Shown here: one piece after another, positions 6,777 through 12,783 of the stretch | Numbering within the stretch: position 1 is the stretch's first letter | How the letters are laid out: the number at the start of each line of letters is the position of its first letter | Assembly (NCBI GenBank): GCA_002366755.1 | Contig: DFBV01000250.1 | Span: 1-12,783 of the forward strand | DNA: 12,783 nucleotides | Reading direction: 5' to 3' | DNA from: Anaerolineales bacterium UBA3071 | GTDB lineage: Bacteria; Chloroflexota; Anaerolineae; UBA3071 | Position numbers and translations under genes: made by a program | The notes under the pieces: generated by a model | Seen by the model: only the letters and a program-made list of their open reading frames with translations | What the model was told of the DNA's origin: nothing | The model's database searches: none

Positions 6777-8201
6777 TCACCGGACGGCCAGTGCTGCTCC
6801 CATCACAGCCAGGTTGCCAGCGATGATACCCCATCCGACCCAGCGTCCGAAGCCATCTTCGCCGTGGTAGAGGCAGCGATCGAGCCCATGCTTGCGCATG
6901 AGGACGCTGATGCGACCCTCGACACCGGCGTGGAAGCGGCGTTCCCGTTTGAACCACCGTTGCCGCTCATGCTGCCGCCGGGCTTTCGATTTGTGACCGG
7001 GTTTGGGAAGGATCACTTGTTTGACACCGATCTGCTTGGCGTAGGCCTCATTGGGGGCGGAATACACCCCCCGGTCGGCACTGGCTTGGTAGGGCGGTCT
7101 GCCAAACAGTTCGACGTGGTGGTCGAGGCTGGGTTGCCACTGGTTCTTGTCGCTGGGGTTGCCTCTCAGGATGCGGTAGTCGCTGACGATGCCACCCTCC
7201 ACTTCGTCCAGCCAGACCTTGCCGCCGAACTCGACCGGTTTGTTGGCCTTCCCGCGACAGATGATAGCGGTGTGCGGCTCGAAGATACTGACGATCTTCT
7301 CGGTCGCAGGCACCTTCTCATCTTCAAAGACCCGACGGCGGGTTTGTGCGATGACCTGCTCGACGCGGGGGATGAACTGCTCCAGGCCAGCCTTCAACTT
7401 CTGCGCCTGCTTATCCTTATGGTCTCCCAAAGCCGCCAGTACCCGCTGGGCCTGAGCAACGCTGGCCTGGGTAATGCGTACCAGATGGCAATAGGCCTTC
7501 TGTACATTGGCCTTGCCTTCTTCGCCCCGCCGACGGGAGGCTTCGTAGATGCGGCGCGCCGCCTTGCGGGCGCTGCGGTTGCGGTCGCGGAAGGTGTCGG
7601 CTGCCAGCTGGGCTGTGTCTTGCACCATCGACTTGGCCCGTTTGAGCAGGCGGCTCAGCACCCTCACCCCATCCGCCAGCAGGCTGCTGTCCGTCGGGTG
7701 ATGGATGTTGGTCTCGACCACCGTGCCATCGGTGCGCAGCTTGCGCCCGCGGGTGAGTTTGAGTTCACAGGCGATGTTGCTCAGCCGTTGGTTGAACAAC
7801 TGCAGCGTATCGGGTTGAATCAGGTTGGCCCACCGCAGCAGCGTCTTGTCGTTGCACACGGAGTTGAGGTAGATGCGGCAGAACCAACGCAGCCCCAGGC
7901 TGTCGCTCACGAATCGAACCGTGTCCGCGTAGCTCCAGTCGTACAAGTGCTTGAGCGCCAGCATGCGCTTGGTCACCTCCACCGGGGTGGAGTTGCGTCC
8001 AGTGACCAGTGTTTTCGGACGCCGTTGGGATAGGTCGTGCCTGACCCGCTGGAAGAGCTCATCATCCTCCAGAATATGGTCGATCTCGACCAGTTCGCGG
8101 TCGATTGTGATGCCGGTGAGGTCGAGAATGACCACAAACAAGGGATCAGCAGGGAACTTATCGCGTAGCATATCCATCAGCCTCCAAGAGATGAGTTTCA
8201 T
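6777..8201 (-). CDS. DDE transposase, ISNCY family (ISDol1-like)
   Basis: The 474-residue frame reads through without interruption. The N-terminal third contains TGRNSTPVEVTKRMLALKHL and LLRWANLI, typical of the DUF772-type region. The catalytic core starts LRTDGTVVETNIHHPTDSS (D158), continues with SADRGVYSAPNE (about D376) and ends with the helix GVEGRISVLMRKHG (about E428), giving a DDE triad with a long charged insertion between the first two acids. This resembles transposases annotated as ISNCY in Chloroflexota; the family name is from memory. The Met at 8201 has only a weak GGGG upstream. Met11 (MLRDKFPADP), with GGAGG nine bases ahead, is an equally good start. It would cut and rejoin the terminal repeats of its own element. 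Confidence 0.9.
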   Translation of the reverse strand: MKLISWRLMDMLRDKFPADPLFVVILDLTGITIDRELVEIDHILEDDELFQRVRHDLSQRRPKTLVTGRNSTPVEVTKRMLALKHLYDWSYADTVRFVSDSLGLRWFCRIYLNSVCNDKTLLRWANLIQPDTLQLFNQRLSNIACELKLTRGRKLRTDGTVVETNIHHPTDSSLLADGVRVLSRLLKRAKSMVQDTAQLAADTFRDRNRSARKAARRIYEASRRRGEEGKANVQKAYCHLVRITQASVAQAQRVLAALGDHKDKQAQKLKAGLEQFIPRVEQVIAQTRRRVFEDEKVPATEKIVSIFEPHTAIICRGKANKPVEFGGKVWLDEVEGGIVSDYRILRGNPSDKNQWQPSLDHHVELFGRPPYQASADRGVYSAPNEAYAKQIGVKQVILPKPGHKSKARRQHERQRWFKRERRFHAGVEGRISVLMRKHGLDRCLYHGEDGFGRWVGWGIIAGNLAVMGAALAVR

Positions 8202-8238
8202 CCCCTACAACATCTCTGGTGGCCTATGGTTACGCCCT

Positions 8239-8253
8239 TTTTGCACCGAGAAC
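8239..8253 (-). repeat. IS right terminal inverted repeat
   Basis: Reads GTTCTCGGTGCAAAA on the minus strand, the inverted partner of 6360-6374. It is followed outward by the second TAGACT copy (8254-8259). Confidence 0.7.
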
Positions 8254-8259
8254 TAGACT
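8254..8259 (+). repeat. Right copy of IS target-site duplication (TAGACT)
   Basis: Direct repeat of 6353-6358, adjacent to the right inverted repeat. It lies about 20 bp from the hairpin that follows the binding-protein gene. Confidence 0.65.
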
Positions 8260-8278
8260 ACGACCGCGCTTGTGCAAA

Positions 8279-8308
8279 GGGGTGTGCACCCGTCAGGGTG
8301 CACACCCC
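8279..8308 (-). terminator. Strong hairpin after the binding-protein gene
   Basis: GGGGTGTGCACCC (8279-8291) and its perfect complement (8296-8308) enclose a four-base loop, 12 bp past the stop at 8321. On the transcribed strand only TTT follows the stem, so termination may be partial. Such hairpins between a binding-protein gene and its permeases often protect the upstream mRNA and lower downstream expression; that role is inferred. Confidence 0.7.
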
Positions 8309-8320
8309 AATTGTACTACC

Positions 8321-11002
8321 TTACTGACCTGCCAGGTCTTCGAGTTGCGATTGAGCCCAGGCAGCGGCTTCGTCTGAGGTCATGCTACCCTCGATGACGT
8401 TGACCACAGCCTGCGGCACGATCAGCGAGCCGTAGATGTCGGACAGCAGCGGGAAGGACTTGCCTTCCTGGTAGCCCCAACGCTTGACCGCGTCCAGGCC
8501 ACCAGCGATGGTCTCGGCGATGGTGGGATCGTAGTAGCCGAACAGTTTGGCCTGTGACCACTCTTCGACGGCGCTCTTGCGCACCGGCGTCTTGCCTGCC
8601 GGGGTCATGGTCACCCACTCAATGTAGTTCTCGTCGGCCAGCAGGAACTTGATCCAGGCCTTGGCAGCCTCAGTGTTAGCACCCTGGGTGACGGCCACGT
8701 AGTTGACCTGGCCATAGGAGGCCTCGTCGCCGTGGTCACCGATCATCAGGGACTCCATGCCGGTCTTCCCGGCCAGGTCTTCCACCTCCACCTGCAGGTC
8801 TTCTACCAGGCCAGCCAAGTCGTCCATGATGTAGGTGGAGTAGAACATCATCGCGCACTGCCCGGCGATGAAGTACTGGCGGCAGTCGCGCCAGGTCGTC
8901 TTGCCCGGAGGACCGTACTCGCTCAACTCGGCGTAGTAGTCCATTGCCTCCGCGAACCGATCGCTTCCCAGGACGATGTTGCCGTCTACATCGAACGGCC
9001 GCGCGCCATTGGCCAGAGCAAACTCCTCGAACACCTGCTGGGTGAAGACCTCGTTGGGGAAGGTGCCCAGGATGATGCCGTAGAAGCCTTCGGCCGGGTT
9101 GTTGAAGTGCTTGGCGGCGGTCATGATGTCAGCCCAGGTCTGGGGCGAGTTCAGGCCGGCGGCCTCGAAGAGGTCCTTGCGGTACCAGATACCCTGCACC
9201 CAGGAATCAATGGGCACAGCGGCGTACTTGGCCGCGCCGGTGGGCGACTTGGCGAACTCCAGCGTGCCGGCGAAGAAGCCGTCCTCGCCCAGTTCCTGGA
9301 TGGCCGCAGTATTGGCCCTCTCATCCAGCAGCCCTTCGGTGGCGTAGCCGACGACGTAGTCAATGCTGAGGTGCATCACGTCGGGCAGAGCGCCAGCCGC
9401 CTTGGCCGCAGCGACCTTCTCCGGGATGTCGTTCTCGTCCACGGCGACGATCTGCACCTCTGTGCCGGGGTTGGCAGCCATGAACGCCGCCGCCAGTGCC
9501 TCCTGGACGGCCATGCGCTCTTCCTGGGTCTCAGAGGTCCAGAACTCGATGGCCCCTGCCAACTCAGGCAGCGGTACCACGGGCTTGGCGGCCGCCAGAC
9601 TTTCGAGTTGCGATTGAGCCCAGGCAGCGGCTTCGTCTGAGGTCATGCTACCCTCGATGACGTTGACCACAGCCTGCGGCACGATCAGCGAGCCGTAGAT
9701 GTCGGACAGCAGCGGGAAGGACTTGCCTTCCTGGTAGCCCCAGCGCTTGACCGCGTCCAGGCCACCAGCGATGGTCTCGGCGATGGCGGGATCGTAGTAG
9801 CCGAACAGTTTGGCCTGTGACCACTCTTCGACGGCGCTCTTGCGCACCGGCGTCTTGCCTGCCGGGGTCATGGTCACCCACTCAATGTAGTTCTCGTCGG
9901 CCAGCAGGAACTTGATCCAGGCCTTGGCAGCCTCAGTGTCAGCACCCTGGGTGACGGCTACGTAGTTGACCTGGCCATAGGAGGCCTCGTCGCCGTGGTC
10001 ACCGATCATCAGGGACTCCATGCCGGTCTTCCCAGCCAGGTCTTCCACCTCCACCTGCAGGTCGGCTACCAGGCCGGCCAGGTCATCCATGATGTAGGTG
10101 GAGTAGAACATCATCGCGCATTGCCCAGCGATGAAGTACTGGCGGCAGTCGCGCCAGGTCGTCTTGCCCGGAGGACCGTACTCGCTCAACTCGGCGTAGT
10201 AGTCCATTGCCTCCGCGAACCGATCGCTTCCCAGGACGATGTTGCCGTCTGCGTCGAACGGCCGCGCACCATTGGCCATGGCGAACTCCTCGAACACCTG
10301 CTGGGTGAAGACCTCGTTGGGGAAGGTGCCCAGGACGATGCCGTAGAAGCCTTCGGCCGGGTTGTTGAAGTGCTTGGCGGCGGTCATGATGTCGGCCCAG
10401 GTCTGGGGCGGGTTCAGGCCGGCGGCCTCGAAGAGGTCCTTGCGGTACCAGATACCCTGCACCCAGGAATCAATGGGCACAGCGGCGTACTTGGCCGCGC
10501 CGGTGGGCGACTTGGCGAACTCCAGCGTGCCGGCGAAGAAGCCGTCCTCGCCCAGTTCCTCGATGGCCTCAGTGTTAGCCACCTCGTCCAGCAGCCCCTC
10601 GCTGGCGTAGCCGACGACGTAGTCAATGCTGAGGTGCATCACGTCGGGCAGAGCGCCAGCCGCCTTGGCCGCAGCGACCTTCTCCGGGATGTCGTTCTCG
10701 TCCACGGCCACTACCGTGACCAGGACGTCGGGGTTGTCAGCCATGAAGCGGGCGGCCAGGGCTTCCTGGGTCTTCATCCGCTCTGCCTGAGTCTCCGAGG
10801 TCCAGAACTCGACAACGGTCCGCTCTTTTTCGACCTCGACGGTCTCGACCACCACCTTCTCGACCTCGACGGTCTCGACCACCACCTTCTCGACCACCAC
10901 CTCTTTCTCGACCTCAATGATCTGCGGAGTGGGAGCCGGGCAGGCGGCCAAGAAGGTGGCCACCAACGTGAGCACTAGCAACAGTGATGTTAACCTTTTC
11001 AT
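8321..11002 (-). CDS. Tandem (double-domain) CUT1 sugar-binding lipoprotein
   Basis: The 893-residue product begins with a lipoprotein signal (KRLTSLLLVLTLVATFLAAC, lipid-anchored Cys21). A stalk follows, PAPTP and then repeated VEK/VETVE units (about 22-62). Two solute-binding domains come next, each starting EFWTSETQ (residues 65 and 486) and each containing VVGYA, DSWVQGIWYRKDLFEAAGL, QTWADIMTAAKHFNN and VNVIEGSMTSDEAAAWAQSQLE. A normal family member has one domain of about 420 residues. The second copy has no signal of its own and is joined by about 18 residues (SLAAAKPVVPLPELAGAI). The start at 11002 is fixed by AGGAGGAGG and the signal peptide; the frame is open 37 codons further up, but those would bury the signal. 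It would sit on the outside of the membrane and deliver sugar to the two permeases. Family is sure, substrate unknown. An assembly join of two adjacent genes is possible, but the frame is clean. Confidence 0.93.
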   Translation of the reverse strand: MKRLTSLLLVLTLVATFLAACPAPTPQIIEVEKEVVVEKVVVETVEVEKVVVETVEVEKERTVVEFWTSETQAERMKTQEALAARFMADNPDVLVTVVAVDENDIPEKVAAAKAAGALPDVMHLSIDYVVGYASEGLLDEVANTEAIEELGEDGFFAGTLEFAKSPTGAAKYAAVPIDSWVQGIWYRKDLFEAAGLNPPQTWADIMTAAKHFNNPAEGFYGIVLGTFPNEVFTQQVFEEFAMANGARPFDADGNIVLGSDRFAEAMDYYAELSEYGPPGKTTWRDCRQYFIAGQCAMMFYSTYIMDDLAGLVADLQVEVEDLAGKTGMESLMIGDHGDEASYGQVNYVAVTQGADTEAAKAWIKFLLADENYIEWVTMTPAGKTPVRKSAVEEWSQAKLFGYYDPAIAETIAGGLDAVKRWGYQEGKSFPLLSDIYGSLIVPQAVVNVIEGSMTSDEAAAWAQSQLESLAAAKPVVPLPELAGAIEFWTSETQEERMAVQEALAAAFMAANPGTEVQIVAVDENDIPEKVAAAKAAGALPDVMHLSIDYVVGYATEGLLDERANTAAIQELGEDGFFAGTLEFAKSPTGAAKYAAVPIDSWVQGIWYRKDLFEAAGLNSPQTWADIMTAAKHFNNPAEGFYGIILGTFPNEVFTQQVFEEFALANGARPFDVDGNIVLGSDRFAEAMDYYAELSEYGPPGKTTWRDCRQYFIAGQCAMMFYSTYIMDDLAGLVEDLQVEVEDLAGKTGMESLMIGDHGDEASYGQVNYVAVTQGANTEAAKAWIKFLLADENYIEWVTMTPAGKTPVRKSAVEEWSQAKLFGYYDPTIAETIAGGLDAVKRWGYQEGKSFPLLSDIYGSLIVPQAVVNVIEGSMTSDEAAAWAQSQLEDLAGQ
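8339..9549 (-). repeat. Second copy of the 1.2-kb intragenic direct repeat
   Basis: This segment encodes the C-terminal binding domain. Every landmark is displaced by exactly 1263 nt (421 codons) from the first copy, with no indels. Most of it is almost identical to the first copy, but the last ~100 bp (about 9446-9549, the start of the domain) have diverged clearly. Confidence 0.92.
9602..10812 (-). repeat. First copy of the 1.2-kb intragenic direct repeat
   Basis: This segment encodes the N-terminal binding domain and is the partner of 8339-9549. In the nearly identical part I count about a dozen residue differences in some 365 (for example S/T, V/R, P/S, V/I, M/L, A/V, A/E, D/N, A/T). Confidence 0.92.
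10831..10890 (-). repeat. Perfect 30-bp tandem duplication in the lipoprotein stalk
   Basis: Two identical 30-bp units (10831-10860 and 10861-10890) encode the ten-residue unit VEKVVVETVE twice; a shorter degenerate unit adjoins them. The stalk is predicted to be an extended or helical charged spacer between the lipid anchor and the first binding domain. Its length could change by slippage in 10-residue steps. Confidence 0.85.
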
Positions 11003-11048
11003 TGTATTCCTCCTCCTAAGGAGTGAACGATATGGTTGTTCCGACATC

Positions 11049-11078
11049 CCGACGCCGTTCGCTATTGAATGGCGTCGG
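11049..11078 (-). promoter_or_regulatory. Hairpin in the leader of the binding-protein gene
   Basis: CCGACGCC (11049-11056) pairs with GGCGTCGG (11071-11078), and GTTC/GAAT extends the stem to 12 pairs with one G-U around a six-base loop. It lies in the 117-bp gap between the regulator stop and the binding-protein start. There is no U-tract, so it is more likely an mRNA processing or stability element than a terminator. I found no convincing separate promoter in this gap. Confidence 0.5.
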
Positions 11079-11119
11079 CTTCCGACGATACAGCGCAAAA
11101 GCGATGGCATCACCTCCTT

Positions 11120-12169
11120 TCATTTCGCGAGATCTCGCGAAACAGTGCCTGGCCCCGGCGGGCCGCTGGAAGAGCGGACGACGAGCTCTGGCTGCCAGAG
11201 CACCTGCCGTTCAGTCAACTCCTCGCCCTGCAATAGTTGGATCAACATACGACAGATGGTCACTCCGATGTCGTAAATCGGCTGGCTGACGGTGGTCAAG
11301 GAAGGATGAGCATGCTCCACCTGGGGGATGTCGTCAAAGCCCACCACGGAAAGATCGCGCCCCACCTCCAGCCCTCGTTCCTGCGCCGCGCTGATTACCC
11401 CCAGCGCAGTCAGATCGTTGCCGGCCAGGATAGCGGTCGGCGGCACCTTGAGGCCCAATAATCGCTGAGCCTCTTCATATCCGCCTTTCTGTGTCAGATC
11501 GCCGACGGCGATCAGCCCATCTTCTATTGGCAAGCCATGACGCTCCATCGCCTGCCGGTAACCCCCTAGCCGGAAGTGAGCAAACATCAGCTCGCGGGGC
11601 GCGCCGATGTAAGCAATGCGACGATGGCCCAGATTAATGAGGTGTTGGGTGGCCTGATCCATCCCTGCCTGCCCGTCCACATCCAGATAGGGGAAATCCA
11701 ATTCCTCCCCCCAACGCCCGAAGGCGACAAAGGGGAATCCGTTTCCGCACAAGAAAGCTATCCGCTCGTCTCGACGGCGGGTACGGGCCACGAGCAGGCC
11801 GTCCACCCGATGGCCCTGCACCATCCGCTCGTACGTTTCTCGCTCCTCGGGGGTGTCGGGGGGACGGGTGGCGATCAGCAACTCAAACTGCTGCCGGGCC
11901 GTCTCGTTGCCGACGCCAGCCAACAGTTCGGTGAAATAGGGATCGGAGAAGCGGGGGCCGGAGGTGGGGATGACCAAACCGATGGTGTCCGTGCGACGCT
12001 TCTGCAACCGTTGGGCGGTGACATCGGGATGGTAGCCCATCTCCTCTGCCGCCTGCAAGACCCGCTCGCGGGTCTCGGCGGCCACGTCAGGATAGCCGCC
12101 CAGGGCGCGCGAGACGGTGGTAACGGAGAGGTTCAGTCTGGCAGCGATGTCCTTGAGGATGACTGGCAC
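11120..12169 (-). CDS. LacI-family transcriptional regulator
   Basis: The 349-residue protein uses GTG at 12169, five bases after GAGGAGG; there is no Met before residue 44. The helix-turn-helix is LKDIAARLNLSVTTVSRAL (5-23) and the hinge helix lies near TAQRLQKRR (51-59), where a leucine would insert into the central CG of the operator. The periplasmic-binding-protein-like sensor domain follows (TIGLVIPTSGPRFSDPYF onward). It ends with the conserved GFDDIPQVEHAHPSLTTVSQP and a short tail. It is the first gene of the cluster and should bind the two AAACGTTT palindromes in its own promoter, releasing them when the transported sugar or a product binds. The ligand is unknown. Confidence 0.95.
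   Translation of the reverse strand: MPVILKDIAARLNLSVTTVSRALGGYPDVAAETRERVLQAAEEMGYHPDVTAQRLQKRRTDTIGLVIPTSGPRFSDPYFTELLAGVGNETARQQFELLIATRPPDTPEERETYERMVQGHRVDGLLVARTRRRDERIAFLCGNGFPFVAFGRWGEELDFPYLDVDGQAGMDQATQHLINLGHRRIAYIGAPRELMFAHFRLGGYRQAMERHGLPIEDGLIAVGDLTQKGGYEEAQRLLGLKVPPTAILAGNDLTALGVISAAQERGLEVGRDLSVVGFDDIPQVEHAHPSLTTVSQPIYDIGVTICRMLIQLLQGEELTERQVLWQPELVVRSSSGPPGPGTVSRDLAK
11123..11142. promoter_or_regulatory. Perfect 20-bp palindrome at the end of the regulator gene
   Basis: TTTCGCGAGA is followed directly by its complement, with no loop, and encodes the last residues (VSRDLAK) of the LacI-type protein. A loopless palindrome suits a dimeric DNA-binding protein better than a hairpin. 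It lies about 120 bp upstream of the binding-protein start and differs from the AAACGTTT sites, so a second regulator is possible. It may be coincidental. Confidence 0.4.
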
Positions 12170-12249
12170 AAGTGCCTCCTCGGTCGCCGAAAGGCCAGCC
12201 TGTGGCAGGAAGCAATGCGGGTGCAGAGATCCACGGGTCAGACCGGAAG

Positions 12250-12270
12250 CCCGATGTCAACACCATCGGG
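12250..12270 (-). promoter_or_regulatory. Small hairpin in the regulator 5' leader
   Basis: CCCGATG and CATCGGG (12250-12256 and 12264-12270) form a 7-bp stem with a seven-base loop in the ~130-nt untranslated leader. No U-tract or known riboswitch pattern is visible. Confidence 0.35.
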
Positions 12271-12283
12271 CACGATGTACCCC

Positions 12284-12293
12284 AAAACGTTTT
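12284..12293. promoter_or_regulatory. LacI-type operator, downstream site
   Basis: AAAACGTTTT is a perfect 10-bp palindrome centred on CG, as LacI/CcpA-family operators are. It lies just past the predicted transcription start of the regulator gene, a blocking position. Its centre is 34 bp from the second site. Confidence 0.75.
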
Positions 12294-12307
12294 TGAGAGG
12301 CAACCCC

Positions 12308-12336
12308 ATTATAACCTAAAACGTTTCGGGTGTCAA
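12308..12336 (-). promoter_or_regulatory. Consensus sigma70 promoter of the operon
   Basis: On the minus strand TTGACA (12331-12336) is separated by exactly 17 bases from TATAAT (12308-12313). Transcription should start near 12301, leaving a leader of about 130 nt before the regulator GTG. Both hexamers match the consensus fully. An operator lies in the spacer and another just downstream, so strong repression by the regulator is expected. Confidence 0.88.
12318..12326. promoter_or_regulatory. LacI-type operator within the promoter spacer
   Basis: AAAACGTTT contains the palindrome AAACGTTT with a central CG, between the -35 and -10 hexamers. Flanking CC and GG (12315-12316, 12329-12330) extend the symmetry. 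Bound regulator here would exclude RNA polymerase. Confidence 0.75.
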
Positions 12337-12384
12337 ATTGGGAATCCTTGATTGAACCAGGTCCTCCCAAATTGCACGGTGCGG

Positions 12385-12783
12385 CTAGTCGGACGCCAGC
12401 TTGCCTTGCCAATGGTCACGCAGACTCCGGTCGCGCCCCATGGCTTCCAGCAGTCGGGGCCATACCTGTGCAAACCCGAAATAGCGGAGCGGCGCTTCGC
12501 GGGCCTGCCGCTCGGCCGCGGCCACGATTTGCTCCGGTGAACCGTAGCAAGCCATCGTCTCTGGAGTAGCCAGACGTTGCAATGCTTCCAGCGCCTGGGC
12601 GGACGCATCATCGCCCAGCAGCCGACCCGGGTACGGGTCCAGCGCCTCGGGGTCGAGGGGCGTCAGCCCCGGCTGCTTCCGGGCCACCAGCAGCTTGCCC
12701 CGTTCGTAGATGAAGCGCGCCACGTCCTGGGCCAGTTTGGCGTAGGGGAGCGCGCCGTAGGCTTCGGGTGGCAGGTGAGTGAT
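12385..12783 (-). CDS. C-terminal part of an unrecognised protein
   Basis: An open frame enters from the window edge and stops at 12385, showing 132 residues that begin ITHLPPEAYGALPYAKLAQD and end RDHWQGKLASD. GTG at 12723 could be a start, but the frame and the protein-like composition continue upstream to the edge, so this is probably the end of a longer gene. It contains a helical, acidic, alanine-rich stretch (DDASAQALEALQRLATPE) and EQIVAAAERQAREAPLRYF. No membrane segments and no family I recognise. It lies upstream of the operon promoter and is probably a separate transcription unit; no clear terminator is visible in the 48 bp between its stop and the -35 box. Confidence 0.6.
   Translation of the reverse strand: MTHLPPEAYGALPYAKLAQDVARFIYERGKLLVARKQPGLTPLDPEALDPYPGRLLGDDASAQALEALQRLATPETMACYGSPEQIVAAAERQAREAPLRYFGFAQVWPRLLEAMGRDRSLRDHWQGKLASD

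Larger units (their letters stand above)
6359..8253 (-). mobile_element. ISNCY-like insertion sequence (about 1.9 kb), apparently complete
   Basis: The ends are inferred from inverted repeats: GTTTGCGGTGCAAAA at 6360-6374 matches the reverse complement of 8239-8253 (GTTCTCGGTGCAAAA) at 13 of 15 positions, with CGGTGCAAAA perfect. Immediately outside, TAGACT occurs at 6353-6358 and 8254-8259. The left end has one extra base (C6359) between repeat and flank, so the duplication is either 6 bp or 7 bp with one change. The transposase gene fills the right three quarters, in the same orientation as the operon; about 400 bp at the left follow it and hold a possible second ORF. Excising the IS restores a ~90-bp gap between the binding-protein gene and the permease, normal for this operon type. 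The transposase frame is intact, so the copy may still be active. Confidence 0.75.

Noticed and set aside
6453..8033. 526-codon open frame on the plus strand
   Set aside because: It is antisense to the transposase, which has clear catalytic motifs. The translation is low-complexity and has no recognisable domain, as is common opposite high-GC genes.
10831..10920. Short direct repeats as a possible CRISPR array
   Set aside because: The 30-bp units are contiguous without spacers and encode the in-frame lipoprotein stalk.
11003..11113. 37-codon N-terminal extension of the binding protein, starting near a very strong AAGGAGGTGAT sequence
   Set aside because: It would place the lipoprotein signal internally. 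The Met at 11002 has its own AGGAGGAGG and begins a classic signal peptide. The purine-rich string is too close to the upstream ATG to serve it well.
11106..11120. Plus-strand GCATCACCTCCTTT resembling the 3' end of 16S rRNA
   Set aside because: No other 16S sequence is present. It is the complement of a Shine-Dalgarno-like string and long enough to occur by chance.

Overview
The window reads as one carbohydrate-uptake and sugar-oxidation locus, almost entirely on the minus strand. It comes from a high-GC bacterium, most likely a member of the Chloroflexota (Anaerolineae-like). The reasons are the lipoprotein stalk rich in Val-Glu-Lys after a PAPTP motif, the style of the CUT1 transporter proteins, and an ISNCY-type transposase of a kind I associate with that phylum. 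The assignment is an inference from protein style; there is no rRNA or other marker gene here.

In transcription order, from high to low coordinates: (1) the 3' end of an unrecognised gene (12385-12783). (2) A near-consensus sigma70 promoter (TTGACA-17-TATAAT) with two AAACGTTT palindromes centred 34 bp apart, driving a LacI-family regulator (11120-12169). (3) A lipoprotein sugar-binding gene (8321-11002) that encodes two almost identical substrate-binding domains in one 893-residue chain, followed by a strong hairpin. (4) A complete ISNCY-like insertion sequence (about 6359-8253) with 15-bp imperfect terminal inverted repeats and a 6-bp flanking direct repeat. It landed just upstream of the ribosome binding site of the next gene and carries the transposase plus a possible small second ORF. 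(5) Two translationally coupled CUT1 permeases (5455-6339 and 4574-5458). (6) A decayed MalK/MsmX-type ATPase (3609-4448) that has lost its Walker A half, next to a MITE-like hairpin. (7) About 500 bp of eroded sequence with a second hairpin element and a short coding remnant. (8) Three consecutive Gfo/Idh/MocA-family oxidoreductases (2066-3100, 989-2053 and 1-1013, the last cut by the window edge).

The intact ancestor was probably a LacI-controlled operon: a binding protein captured a sugar or glycoside, two permeases and an ATPase imported it, and NAD(P)-dependent dehydrogenases oxidised or epimerised it. In its present state the locus has been remodelled. The binding protein is internally duplicated, an IS separates it from the permeases, the local ATPase is broken so that import would need an ATPase encoded elsewhere, and the first dehydrogenase carries an Asp-to-Asn change at a likely catalytic position. 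I see no CRISPR array, RNA gene, toxin or defence module. The most unusual items are the tandem binding protein and the combination of lesions in the transporter.
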